A stretch of DNA of 64,000 nt from Paenibacillus xylanexedens (lineage in GTDB: Bacteria; Bacillota; Bacilli; Paenibacillales; Paenibacillaceae). The position numbers and the translations under genes are program-made. The stretch's first letter is position 1. Each line of letters begins with the position of its first letter. A model generated the notes under the pieces. That model made no database searches, was not told the origin of the DNA, and was given only the letters and a program-made list of their open reading frames with translations. The stretch covers positions 434,001 through 498,000 of the forward strand of contig NZ_VEBF01000001.1 in NCBI RefSeq assembly GCF_007676705.1. Direction: 5' to 3'. This document shows positions 1 to 8,915 of this stretch, piece by piece.

Positions 1-349
1 ATATTTAGACAATAAACTATTTTCAAAATGTAAAAATTACGGTTTTTAAGTTAAATACCACGATATATAAACATATTTCCTGACAATATACAATTTTCAC
101 TTCCTTAATGTTAACTATAATAACACATAGTGTTGTATTGAATATGATTTATCGTATACAGTCTGGCATAGCCCAGAACGCAATAATCCTTTTTCCACTG
201 GATAACTCCATCAAACCATAACAAAAAGAGACCACATCTGTAGTGATCTCCATGTGTAGCACATATAAATGCATTTGACGCACTAATTCCTCGGTGGAAG
301 ATTAAACTTCACTTGACCAAACAATGTATCGATGGCATTTCCCGCACGT
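1..349. other. AT-rich intergenic stretch, window edge
   Basis: No supported gene. The only structure is a small hairpin at 228-250 (GAGACCAC / GTGATCTC, one mismatch). On the minus strand it is followed by five T residues, so it could be a weak second terminator behind the AraC gene. Confidence 0.4.
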
Positions 350-407
350 AAAAAATCTCCTGCAAAGGCGATAAGGTACGAACCTTAGTGCCTCATACAG
401 GAGATTT
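350..407 (-). terminator. Rho-independent terminator of the ROK/MFS/AraC operon
   Basis: Ten-base arms AAATCTCCTG (353-362) and CAGGAGATTT (398-407) enclose a smaller AAGGT/ACCTT stem. Read on the minus strand the stem ends in a run of six T. It lies 67 bases past the AraC stop codon. Confidence 0.75.
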
Positions 408-473
408 CATATGATATCTCTAAGAATATTGATTTTCATGCGATGCTTGGATGTTCTAACACGTGCAATCCCG

Positions 474-2717
474 TTATTGATCGCCTTGTTTTCCACTCTG
501 CTTGCGGTAGTCCCCTGGTGTCACGCCCATAATCCGTTTAAATACTCTGCCGAAAGAGATGGCATTGGCATAACCCACTTGCAGAGCAATATCCTGTACA
601 GCCATATCGGATGCAGACAACAGACGGCAGGCCTTTTCGACCCTCAGTTTCACCAGAAAATCAACAAACTTCATCTCAAACTCTTCCTTGAACAGATAAC
701 TCGCATATTTGCCCGAGATTTGGAACCGATCACTCAGATGTTTCAGCGACAGATCCGGATCATCAAAATGCTCTTCAATATAGATCCGCAGCTCATTGAT
801 CATCGCGCGATGACTTTTTGTTTCATTCACAGAAACATAATTGCGATAGACCTCTTTAAGCCATTCCTGCAAAATCTCCTGAATTCCCTCGAGTGTCTCC
901 ACCTGCTGGATATCACTGCGAAGACGAGTCAGGATTTCCTCGGAAAACTGACTTTGCAATCGCTCAGACAGCTCGCCGAATTCACGAGACAACATCTGGA
1001 TTAACGCCTGCAGCAGCATGCGAATATCGTTATCTGTAATCTGATCTTCGCCAAACGCTACAAACATCTGATCCAGCTGCGTTCGCCACCCATCACCGGT
1101 TAGTCTGAATTCACGGACAAAGTCTGCTAGCATCTGCAAATACTTGTAAGATTGCATCTCAATACGATCTGGAAGTTGTTCACTGAGAACAATGGCATCT
1201 TTACCAAGAGTAAGTCTATGCTGCAATCCAGCATCTGCACTGGCATACGATCGTGTAATTTCCTCCCAACCTGAAACGGTTCGTCCGATTCCAAAGGTAA
1301 ACCGCAGTCGGAAATGCTCCGCGATCCACATATGCATCTGTTTAGCTAGATCCATAAGCAACTCACGATCCAGTCCTTCCTGTTCATCCGATGCAATCAC
1401 GACAATAAGTCTGCGATTCCCAAACCATTCAGCCCAACCACCGAATTCCATCTCGTTCTGCACAAGTTCTTCCACTACGTTCATGAGTGCAATCTTCAGA
1501 ATATTCTGATTGGTCGAGAGATCCTCACCATTCATCTCTGCAATAAGCACGGCAACACTCTTCGGTTCCATGAATCGTTCCTCTAGAGGTTGCAGATGGC
1601 GAAGTCGCTGACGGAATGAATCCATCCGCTCCCCTTCCATCAGATCAACAAGCAATTGCCTGCGGTGAATTAACAGGTTTTCATGATGCTGTTTCTCATA
1701 GTCAACCGTCTGAGCAATCAAATGTTCCAGCGCACGGTCGATGAGTGCCAGTTCATCTTTGACAGATGGAGCTGCTTCATCCTCCTCGGCACGTGGCTGT
1801 AGCGCCTGAATTCGATTCATGATCAGCTGAATGGGGCGTGTATTTCTTCGAGTAATGTAGATTAGTCCAGCCACCGCACCAATGATCGTTAATAATCCAA
1901 TACCGATCCACACATAAGATACAAGGGATACCCATGAATACAGTTGTCCGGATTGAATACCACTCTCGAAGACCAGACCTAGCTTGTCCGCAGACACACG
2001 ATTAAGTATTTCACCTGCTGACGGGTCCATTTGATGCGCCGTATAGATCAGATTATCACTCTTGTCCCGAACCTGAAGTACAGACAACTTTTCATTGGTC
2101 ATATGATCAATCTGACGTTCGACTGCATACATGTTGATGGTAATAACGAGCAGGCCTTCTCCACCCCACGGCAACGGAAGCCACTTATTCATGCTAATCA
2201 CCTGTGAAGGCAAGTCGAAATAACGTTCCTTGTATTCACGCGGCAAGTTCCAACCAAGGTTCTCTCGATTCTTCAAGGCTTGTTCAATATAGGCACGATC
2301 TTCGAAATCTTCCATGCGCATCATGCCTCTGGGCGTAAGAATCTGTGAATCAGACATCCGATAGAGATAGATGGATTGAATCATATCCTGCTGATCCAGC
2401 ATACGTCCCAGCCCACTTGCCGCATCATAGATGAACTGGCTTGATAATTGTCCCTGCCCGGCTTCCAGAAAACGACTGTATGTCTTGTTCGTGCCGATAT
2501 CTTCCAACAACCGGAGTTCAATGTCGCTTAGCGAGCGCTCCAGCGTGTCCACGATGTAGCGGGTAGAGATCATGTCGGCTTTTTGAGTTTCGTTACGTGA
2601 GAGTTCGTTGACAATCAGGAAGGAGAGAAAGATCAGAATGGAAATCGTAAGCAGAAAAATGGGAAAATACGAATACATCAACTTGGTGTGCCAATTCCGC
2701 TTCAAATTTACTTTCAT
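474..2717 (-). CDS. AraC-family regulator with membrane-anchored extracellular sensor (YesN-like)
   Basis: A 747-residue one-piece sensor and DNA-binding protein. It has a short cytoplasmic N-terminus, a membrane segment near residues 15-36, an extracytoplasmic sensor loop to about residue 255, and a second membrane segment near 260-285. A long linker leads to two AraC helix-turn-helix motifs in the last 105 residues. Proteins of this build usually sense an extracellular sugar and switch a neighbouring uptake system; that role is inferred here. The open frame reaches a TTG at 2726, but that TTG abuts the Shine-Dalgarno sequence. The ATG at 2717 lies nine bases after AAGGAG and is preferred. 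It is the last gene of a minus-strand run behind an MFS transporter, with about 20 bases between them. Confidence 0.9.
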   Translation of the reverse strand: MKVNLKRNWHTKLMYSYFPIFLLTISILIFLSFLIVNELSRNETQKADMISTRYIVDTLERSLSDIELRLLEDIGTNKTYSRFLEAGQGQLSSQFIYDAASGLGRMLDQQDMIQSIYLYRMSDSQILTPRGMMRMEDFEDRAYIEQALKNRENLGWNLPREYKERYFDLPSQVISMNKWLPLPWGGEGLLVITINMYAVERQIDHMTNEKLSVLQVRDKSDNLIYTAHQMDPSAGEILNRVSADKLGLVFESGIQSGQLYSWVSLVSYVWIGIGLLTIIGAVAGLIYITRRNTRPIQLIMNRIQALQPRAEEDEAAPSVKDELALIDRALEHLIAQTVDYEKQHHENLLIHRRQLLVDLMEGERMDSFRQRLRHLQPLEERFMEPKSVAVLIAEMNGEDLSTNQNILKIALMNVVEELVQNEMEFGGWAEWFGNRRLIVVIASDEQEGLDRELLMDLAKQMHMWIAEHFRLRFTFGIGRTVSGWEEITRSYASADAGLQHRLTLGKDAIVLSEQLPDRIEMQSYKYLQMLADFVREFRLTGDGWRTQLDQMFVAFGEDQITDNDIRMLLQALIQMLSREFGELSERLQSQFSEEILTRLRSDIQQVETLEGIQEILQEWLKEVYRNYVSVNETKSHRAMINELRIYIEEHFDDPDLSLKHLSDRFQISGKYASYLFKEEFEMKFVDFLVKLRVEKACRLLSASDMAVQDIALQVGYANAISFGRVFKRIMGVTPGDYRKQSGKQGDQ

Positions 2718-2738
2718 AGGCTCCAACTCCTTCCATCT

Positions 2739-3962
2739 CTATTCTAGTGAATATGATCTTCTCTGTTCTTTGGCTTGCCTACTGACGATATACAGAATCA
2801 CTGATCCTAATGCCGCACTGATCGTACAAGCCAGGTACATCAGTGATGGACCACCGGAATCGAGCAAATATCCATTCAGCATATTACCAACAATTCCGCC
2901 CAATCCGGCAAACACCATGTTAAACAAACTTTGTCCTGTGGCCTGCATTTCCCGCCCCGTAACGGAAGCCACATATTCCACTGCTGCGATATAGAAGAAT
3001 CCAAAGGATAACCCGTGCAGCACCTGAACTCCAATCATCACCTCAGGCGAAGGCCATAACCATTGTATGCCCCAACGTAACATATACGCCCCCGCTGCAA
3101 GCAGCATCGTTCGTTCATGTCCCCATTTACGGAGTATGAATGCCGCTGCCAACATGGATGGAACATTGGTAATCGACGCCAGCAACAGTGCTGTACCCGT
3201 CATGGTCACAGAACCGCCAGCCATCTGAAATGAAATAACGAAAAAGGAGTTAAACGCAGTGAGCGTTTGGTTAACCAGGAAACAACCTGTTAGAAATAGA
3301 AGGAATGTCCGGTTTCGGAGCAACCTTGCCAAACCTACGGAGAAGGTTACCGAGGACGAGGATATGCTCGTCTGCCGGGGAAGTGTACTTGCCAGTATAG
3401 CGCTCAGAATATTAAACAGGAGAAATGGCAGCCATAACATGTGAATGGAAAACTGGGAGAGATACATACCAGCTGCAAATCCACCAACTCCCGTTCCTAT
3501 GCTCCCGAAGAGTCGGATCATGCCATATGAGGTGTTCGCTGCTCTCGCGGCTGTAACCGCATAGGAGTCAGCGACGGGTATTTGAGTCACTTGGAATATA
3601 GTGCATAAAGTATAAATCAATATTAATATAAAGTACACTTGAATATTGTAGAAGTACGCTAACGATGCAGGAACAAGCAGGCTGATCACCAGTACAAACC
3701 GTGTCTTTTTAAACTTATCTACCAGAATTCCCCATATAGGTTGAAGAATAATAGATACAAGTGTACCAAACGCCATAATAAATCCGGTTTCTTTACTGGA
3801 AAACCCTTGTTCTACCAATATGGGATTAATATACGGGTTAAACATTCCCCCCGCAAGTCCCATAAACAGGTACAGGCCCTGTAGTTTGAGTAGAACACGT
3901 CTTGCATCATTGGAATCGGCTTTTATTTTCTCTGTGTAAGCCTTCATATGTCTGCTTCTCAT
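2739..3962 (-). CDS. MFS transporter (LacY/MFS_1-like)
   Basis: About 407 residues with roughly twelve hydrophobic segments. It has the MFS signature after segment 2: a GILVDKFKKTR stretch between two membrane helices. The halves are separated by a loop near residue 200. The family moves sugars, nucleosides or drugs by proton coupling. The ROK kinase and ROK repressor upstream make a sugar or sugar derivative the likeliest substrate, but the sequence does not name it. An ATG at 3974 is also in frame, but it directly follows AAAGG; the ATG at 3962 has GGAG six bases upstream. It lies 44 bases after the ROK kinase (32 from the alternative start) and shares its transcript. Confidence 0.88.
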   Translation of the reverse strand: MRSRHMKAYTEKIKADSNDARRVLLKLQGLYLFMGLAGGMFNPYINPILVEQGFSSKETGFIMAFGTLVSIILQPIWGILVDKFKKTRFVLVISLLVPASLAYFYNIQVYFILILIYTLCTIFQVTQIPVADSYAVTAARAANTSYGMIRLFGSIGTGVGGFAAGMYLSQFSIHMLWLPFLLFNILSAILASTLPRQTSISSSSVTFSVGLARLLRNRTFLLFLTGCFLVNQTLTAFNSFFVISFQMAGGSVTMTGTALLLASITNVPSMLAAAFILRKWGHERTMLLAAGAYMLRWGIQWLWPSPEVMIGVQVLHGLSFGFFYIAAVEYVASVTGREMQATGQSLFNMVFAGLGGIVGNMLNGYLLDSGGPSLMYLACTISAALGSVILYIVSRQAKEQRRSYSLE

Positions 3963-4006
3963 CCGGATCTCCATCCTTTAATTCTGTAGTTGCTTCGCCT
4001 ATTCTC

Positions 4007-5062
4007 TTAATATGTGCGTGTCAGACTCGACTTGATCGCAGCCAATGCCCCGATTGCCCCTGCTTTGTTCCCCAGTTCAGCTACAGCTAAAGGTGTAGGT
4101 AGAACGGTGTAACGTTGGAGTCGTGTGCGCACTTCATTTAGATAATAGGATGGGTTGGATGCAGCTACGCCACCGCCGATAACTATAATAGAAGGATTAA
4201 GTAAAGCCGTGATATTCGCCAGACCTCTCGCCATATATCGCATGGGCAGCTCCAGGATCTCCAGTGCAGCAAGATCACCTGATTCGGCTGCTTTGAATAC
4301 ATGCCTGGCTTCGATCTGTTCGGCTTCTCCTCCTGCCAGACCCATAATCAGGGATAAGGAACTTCCCTTTCCATCAGCAAAATACCGCCTCGCCTGTTCC
4401 GTAATTCCGGTACCTGAAGTCGCTTGCTCGAATACACCAAATGAATCAGCATCCGCAACGTAACCTGAATGAAGCCCTTCGTCTCCTGCAATAAAATGCC
4501 CAATCTCGCCGGCTGCTCCATTCTGACCGCTATACAGCTGTCCATTCAGGATAAGCGCGGCTCCGATGCCTGTTCCAACCGTGACCATCACGCAATGGCG
4601 ATGTCCCTGCGCTGCCCCTTGATCATATTCTCCCATTGCGGCCATATTCACATCGTTATCCAACATGATGTTCCCGGTGTAATACTTCGCAATAATAGGA
4701 CGAATATCTTGCTCAAGCCACTGAAAAGCCGGAGCATTTCGCAGTATTCCTTCCTCCTGCAGAATCACACCAGGGAATCCCAAACCTGCACCTGAAAGTT
4801 GATTCAGACTGCACCCCACCTCACGGCAGAACGTTTCCAGTTCAGCGAATAACCATCGGAAAAACACATCCGGCTGATCACTAACAAGGGTAGGTAACTG
4901 GCGTTCATGAACCTTACTTCCAGCCTTCTGTGAAGACAACAGGATTAATGTTTTGGTACCTCCAATGTCAATACCTGCGATCCAGCCGGATGTCATACCA
5001 CTAACCGTACCACCTTGATTGGGTTGAAAATCCTTACTTACGTTTTTCACGGACTCTGTCAT
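4007..5062 (-). CDS. ROK-family sugar kinase-like protein
   Basis: A 351-residue ROK protein, expected to phosphorylate a hexose or amino sugar with ATP. Visible features are the phosphate-binding DIGGTKT at 32-38, the catalytic aspartate D137 in LDNDVNMAA, and GTGIGAAL followed by GEIGHF. The zinc-binding cluster typical of ROK kinases (CxCGxxGCxE just after GEIGH) is missing: that stretch contains no cysteine. The start is ATG at 5062, with GAGGAGG eight bases upstream. It lies 35 bases downstream of the ROK repressor and just upstream of an MFS transporter, suggesting import, then phosphorylation, then induction. The substrate is unknown. Confidence 0.88.
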   Translation of the reverse strand: MTESVKNVSKDFQPNQGGTVSGMTSGWIAGIDIGGTKTLILLSSQKAGSKVHERQLPTLVSDQPDVFFRWLFAELETFCREVGCSLNQLSGAGLGFPGVILQEEGILRNAPAFQWLEQDIRPIIAKYYTGNIMLDNDVNMAAMGEYDQGAAQGHRHCVMVTVGTGIGAALILNGQLYSGQNGAAGEIGHFIAGDEGLHSGYVADADSFGVFEQATSGTGITEQARRYFADGKGSSLSLIMGLAGGEAEQIEARHVFKAAESGDLAALEILELPMRYMARGLANITALLNPSIIVIGGGVAASNPSYYLNEVRTRLQRYTVLPTPLAVAELGNKAGAIGALAAIKSSLTRTY

Positions 5063-5097
5063 CCCGTTTCCCTCCTCACATGTATATATCCATTCTC

Positions 5098-6336
5098 TTA
5101 TTCCATGGCTTCCTGCTGAAGATTTAGCATTGTTTGTTGTACGGCCACCTGCACCGCGCCAGTGACAACAGCCTGCTCACCAAGCTTGGAACAGATTAAC
5201 TGTGGCTGGACCGGGAATTGCTCAGATACGATCTGTCTCAGTAATGGCAGCAACACATCACCGTTCCCCCCAACACCTCCGCCAAGCACAATGAGATTGG
5301 GAGCAAGCACAACGCTAATCTGACGCAGAGCAGAAGCAATCATCTGGCTGTATTGTTTAACAATCCCTAATGCCTCTGCTTCTCCACTACGTGCAGCTTC
5401 AAACAACTTTTCCGGAGTCAGGTGTGTGCGGATATCTTCTACATGTACAGTCGCAGTTACAGTTACATCTGCTTTTGCATTTGAATCAGCAACCTCCAAT
5501 ACTTCATCAAGCGAATCAAGATGTCGTTTTGCCAGTTGCATCAGTCCATCAGCTGACAACACTTCCTCCAGACGGCGCCCATCTTCCATCAGCATCTCCG
5601 CGATCTCTCCGGTTAAGCCACCAAGACCTCGAAGTAGTTGGCCATGCACCATGATTCCAGCTCCCGTTCCTGTGCCGATGGAGAAAAAAATAAACAAGGG
5701 ATAGCCTGCTGCTGCACCACTCCTGTACTCCCCCAGCGCCGCAAGATTCACATCATTCTCCAAGATTACTTCACAGGGAAATGCGCCAGACAACGACTCA
5801 AGGGAGAAGGCCTGTTCCAAACCTGCTAACGGGTCCACAATACGATTAATACGCCCCGATTCAGGCTGCACTACACCCGGTATGCCGAACCCAATGCACT
5901 GAATCTGGTTCCAGTTCAGATGTGTCTCCTCGAGCAATTCGTTCATATAGCTTCGAAGAAGCTCCAGCATCATCGCTTCTGCTTGGTCATTGGCTTCTTG
6001 GACTACCATGGGATACGTTCGATAAGCGATGATCTCTCCATTCAGATCGGATAATGCGATCCGAATACGTGTTGCTCCAAGATCTACACCACAGACATAA
6101 TAGGCCTTTTCATTAAAGCAGAGGAGGGTTGCTTTGCGACCCTGAGCGTTGTCAGCTCTCCCCGTTTCCCTCACCAGATTCCGGGCAATCAGATGTTCGA
6201 CAGCCGACGACACTGTGGGTTTACTAAGTCCGGTCTGACGGCTGATATCCGCTCTCGACATGGTTCCCTGTGTTATCAGAGCATCCATAATCAGATTTTC
6301 ATTCAGATTGCGAATATATTGCGGTGTGCCAGCCAT
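5098..6336 (-). CDS. ROK-family transcriptional repressor (NagC/XylR type)
   Basis: A 412-residue regulator. Residues 1-75 carry a winged helix-turn-helix (SRADISRQTGLSKPTVSSAV), followed by a ROK sugar-binding domain with GVDLGATRIRIALSD and a second ATP-site-like GTGTGAGI segment. Such repressors release DNA when bound to sugar or sugar phosphate. The open frame runs 44 codons further upstream, but ATG 6336 has AAAGGAGG seven bases ahead and matches the family N-terminus. It is the first gene of the minus-strand run with the ROK kinase, MFS transporter and AraC regulator. A dyad at 6356-6376, just upstream, is a plausible autoregulatory operator. An ROK domain with an HTH rules out a plain kinase. 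Confidence 0.9.
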   Translation of the reverse strand: MAGTPQYIRNLNENLIMDALITQGTMSRADISRQTGLSKPTVSSAVEHLIARNLVRETGRADNAQGRKATLLCFNEKAYYVCGVDLGATRIRIALSDLNGEIIAYRTYPMVVQEANDQAEAMMLELLRSYMNELLEETHLNWNQIQCIGFGIPGVVQPESGRINRIVDPLAGLEQAFSLESLSGAFPCEVILENDVNLAALGEYRSGAAAGYPLFIFFSIGTGTGAGIMVHGQLLRGLGGLTGEIAEMLMEDGRRLEEVLSADGLMQLAKRHLDSLDEVLEVADSNAKADVTVTATVHVEDIRTHLTPEKLFEAARSGEAEALGIVKQYSQMIASALRQISVVLAPNLIVLGGGVGGNGDVLLPLLRQIVSEQFPVQPQLICSKLGEQAVVTGAVQVAVQQTMLNLQQEAME

Positions 6337-6355
6337 GTTATCGCCTCCTTTATAG

Positions 6356-6376
6356 TTAGTTAAGTTTATTAACAAA
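6356..6376. promoter_or_regulatory. Candidate ROK repressor operator
   Basis: An AT-rich dyad with core GTTAA-N5-TTAAC, extended to 7 of 8 matching positions per arm, ends 20 bases before the repressor start codon. XylR-type ROK repressors bind similar AT-rich dyads. The assignment is inferred from position and symmetry. Confidence 0.45.
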
Positions 6377-6514
6377 TTAATTAAATTCAATATATCACCG
6401 CCTTTTGGGAGTGTACAGCTTTTTATGCTCCAATAGATGACATCATATTGCCACATCACCGAGATCAATTTTTGTCCAAGGTTACAAGTTCAGTATTAGT
6501 CCCCTGATCGCAAC

Positions 6515-6551
6515 AAAAAAAGTTGCAGTGAGCTTCCACCGCAACTTTTTT
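6515..6551. terminator. Bidirectional terminator between the YitT gene and the ROK repressor
   Basis: GTTGC (6522-6526) pairs with GCAAC (6541-6545), flanked by A-run and T-run on opposite sides (eleven-base arms in total). On the minus strand it lies 23 bases after the YitT stop codon. Confidence 0.8.
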
Positions 6552-6573
6552 CTTCTATATAAGAGCATCATTT

Positions 6574-7434
6574 CTAGGTCTTAGAGAGTTCAATGAATCC
6601 TTCACCGAATACATCACGCACATCATGGATGGTAATAAAAGCAATCTCATCTTCTGCTCGTACAATTTTCTTCAGCATGGAAACTTCTTGCTTGCTAATC
6701 ACAATGTATAGAATTTCTTTCTTATTTTTGGTGTAATACCCATGACCGGACAGGACGGTTACTCCGCGGTCCATCTTCTCAATCACTTGCTTTGCGATCT
6801 CATCCTGCTTGGAAGAGATAATCATAACTGCCTTTTTCGGATTGAGTCCTTCAATGATGAACTCCATCGTTTTGGTTCCGACAAACAGCAGGACAATGGT
6901 ACACATTAAACCTTGTGGTCCAATGATGAAGAATGACGAGAAGGCCACAATCAGATCGAAAAACAGAAGTCCGTAACTGATATTCCAATCGAGATATTTA
7001 TTGGCAAGCCGGGCCAGGATCACTGTACCTGCCGTAGTGCCTCCCACTCTAACAATCAAACCGATACCTAGACCGGCAAATAATCCACCAAAGATGGTAT
7101 TGATCCAGAGTTCATCTGATGCAATCGTCCAGCTCTCCGTCAGATGCAGGAACAACGAGTTGAATACAACCGCAATGATCGTATACACTGTAGTCGTTTT
7201 ATCGAGAAACCGATATCCCACAATTAACAAAATACCGTTCAGGATCAAGTTCATCAGTCCCGGGGACCATTCAAACAGGTAATACAAAATAATCGTAATG
7301 CCCGTGACGCCGCCTTCAGCTAAATCGTTCGGGATCACGAACAGGTTCACCGCCAGTGCAAACAGAAAGGCACCTGCCATAATAAATAGAATATCCGTAA
7401 TTCGTTTCTTCATCATGCATTCCATCCAATCCAT
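6574..7434 (-). CDS. YitT family membrane protein (DUF161 + DUF2179)
   Basis: A 286-residue protein with five to six membrane segments in residues 10-185, then a soluble C-terminal DUF2179 domain of about 80 residues beginning near KKAVMIISSKQDEIAKQVI. Family features include the GGTTAGTVILARLANK loop. The biochemical function of the family is not established. It is a single gene bounded by a terminator. The start is uncertain: the first ATG (7434) has only a weak TAGG about a dozen bases upstream, and MMKKR at 7413 is an alternative just before the first membrane helix. Confidence 0.88.
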   Translation of the reverse strand: MDWMECMMKKRITDILFIMAGAFLFALAVNLFVIPNDLAEGGVTGITIILYYLFEWSPGLMNLILNGILLIVGYRFLDKTTTVYTIIAVVFNSLFLHLTESWTIASDELWINTIFGGLFAGLGIGLIVRVGGTTAGTVILARLANKYLDWNISYGLLFFDLIVAFSSFFIIGPQGLMCTIVLLFVGTKTMEFIIEGLNPKKAVMIISSKQDEIAKQVIEKMDRGVTVLSGHGYYTKNKKEILYIVISKQEVSMLKKIVRAEDEIAFITIHDVRDVFGEGFIELSKT

Positions 7435-7606
7435 CAGAAATCAACCTAATCGACAATCTCATAAGTTGTCATAATCACTCAAAGATAGATTTTACCATGC
7501 CCACAACGAAATTTGTATACATAATACAAATTGTTGCGTAATTTGTGCAAAGGAATCTGTATAAACGCTCTTTTTCCTCTTCTGCAAAGCCAGTCCCTCA
7601 CCTACA

Positions 7607-7697
7607 CCATGACAAATGTCATGGTCCATCATTGATGTTCATCATTATAGAAGGCTGACGTTTATGACTTACTGTCATGGTCATATTGTTTTACAAT
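7607..7697 (+). promoter_or_regulatory. des promoter with two DesR-like operator dyads
   Basis: The 349-base gap before des holds a perfect dyad CCATGACAAATGTCATGG (7607-7624) and a second, ATGAC-N5-GTCAT (7664-7678), about 55 bases apart. A -10 hexamer TACAAT (7692-7697) has a very poor -35 (TTACTG, 7669-7674) that overlaps the second dyad. This layout fits a promoter needing an activator. DesR of Bacillus subtilis activates des in the cold from two adjacent sites. That these dyads bind DesR is inferred from the neighbouring desKR genes. Confidence 0.65.
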
Positions 7698-7783
7698 GAT
7701 AAAAACGCTTCCTAAAGGAAAATCTATTGGGGAACGGAAAGTTATAGCTGGTTACAGATATAACGATTGAAGGAGGACATCCA

Positions 7784-8809
7784 ATGAGTAGAACCAAAGA
7801 GATGGCGCTAAAAAAAGAAATAACACCTTATGAAAAAAATGATCTCAGATTAAGTATCCGTCAGTTAATCAATACATTACTCCCGCTCGTGTTGCTATGG
7901 GCTGCCGCTTACTTTAGCTTATCAGTTTCCTATTGGTTAACCTTCCCGATTGCCCTCGTGGCATCCGGATTTGTACTGCGAACGTTTATCATTTTTCATG
8001 ACTGCTGTCATGGTTCATTCTTCAAAAGTAAACGCGCCAACGACATTCTCGGCACCATAACAGGTGTATTAACCTTGACACCTTATCAACAATGGAAAGC
8101 CGAGCATTCCATCCATCACGCAACCAGTAGTAATCTCGACAAACGTGGTGTAGGCGATATTTGGGTCATGACGGTTGATGAATACAAAGCAGCTTCCCTT
8201 TGGGGTCGTCTGTTCTACCGGATTTATCGTAATCCGTTCGTATTGTTCTGCATCGGACCGATCTATGTATTCATACTGGCCTATCGCTTTAACCGCAAAG
8301 GTGCAAGACGTAAAGAACGCATTAACACTCACTTGACTACGGCCTTGATCATTGGGCTCTATGCCTTCATGTGCTGGTTAATCGGTTGGCAGGCTTTTGT
8401 TATGGTGCAAGCTCCTGTATTTTTCTTCTCCGGTTTCTTCGGGATCTGGTTGTTCTACGTTCAGCATCAGTTTGAAGAAACGTATTTTGAACATGAAGAT
8501 GAATGGAGTTATGTAAAAGCAGCGGTTGAAGGCAGTTCTTATTATAAGTTGCCAAAATTGTTGCAATGGATCAGTGGTAACATCGGGTTCCACCATGTGC
8601 ATCACTTGAGCCCGCGTGTACCGAACTATTTCCTGGAAGAGGCACATAATGCAACACCGCCTTTGCAAAAAGCAACGACCATTACACTGCGTTCCAGTCT
8701 GGTTGCCCTGCGCTTCCGTCTGTGGGACGAAGATTCCAAACAATTTATTAGTTTCAGACAGCTCAAAACCTCATCCCGCAAGCTTTTGTATAACCGCCAA
8801 TTCGAGTAA
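7784..8809 (+). CDS. des: Membrane phospholipid fatty-acid desaturase
   Basis: A 341-residue integral membrane di-iron desaturase. It puts cis double bonds into existing membrane lipid acyl chains and restores fluidity in the cold. All three histidine boxes are present: HDCCH (72-76), HSIHH (108-112) and HHVHH (270-274). Four to six hydrophobic segments surround them in the usual order. The start ATG has AAGGAGG seven bases upstream. The gene is followed by a hairpin and then by desK-desR, as in Bacillus subtilis, where the kinase senses membrane thickness. The acyl position attacked (delta-5 in Bacillus) cannot be read from sequence. Confidence 0.95.
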   Translation: MSRTKEMALKKEITPYEKNDLRLSIRQLINTLLPLVLLWAAAYFSLSVSYWLTFPIALVASGFVLRTFIIFHDCCHGSFFKSKRANDILGTITGVLTLTPYQQWKAEHSIHHATSSNLDKRGVGDIWVMTVDEYKAASLWGRLFYRIYRNPFVLFCIGPIYVFILAYRFNRKGARRKERINTHLTTALIIGLYAFMCWLIGWQAFVMVQAPVFFFSGFFGIWLFYVQHQFEETYFEHEDEWSYVKAAVEGSSYYKLPKLLQWISGNIGFHHVHHLSPRVPNYFLEEAHNATPPLQKATTITLRSSLVALRFRLWDEDSKQFISFRQLKTSSRKLLYNRQFE

Positions 8810-8823
8810 CTAATCCAGCGGGT

Positions 8824-8850
8824 CTGACAGAGAAGCCTTTACTCTGTCGG
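8824..8850 (+). terminator. Hairpin after des
   Basis: CTGACAGAG-like arm (8824-8832) pairs with CTCTGTCGG (8842-8850), with a T-rich tail (ATTCGTTTTCTT). It starts 15 bases after the des stop codon. It may only attenuate, since desK follows closely. Confidence 0.6.
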
Positions 8851-8915
8851 ATTCGTTTTCTTGTATTCAGGCCAAAGTCATGCTACAGTCAGGCTAAGTT
8901 TGAGTACATTGCACG

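Noticed and set aside
411..1004. 197-codon frame antisense to the AraC gene end
   Set aside because: It starts in the terminator region and covers conserved AraC DNA-binding codons on the other strand. No ribosome site precedes it.
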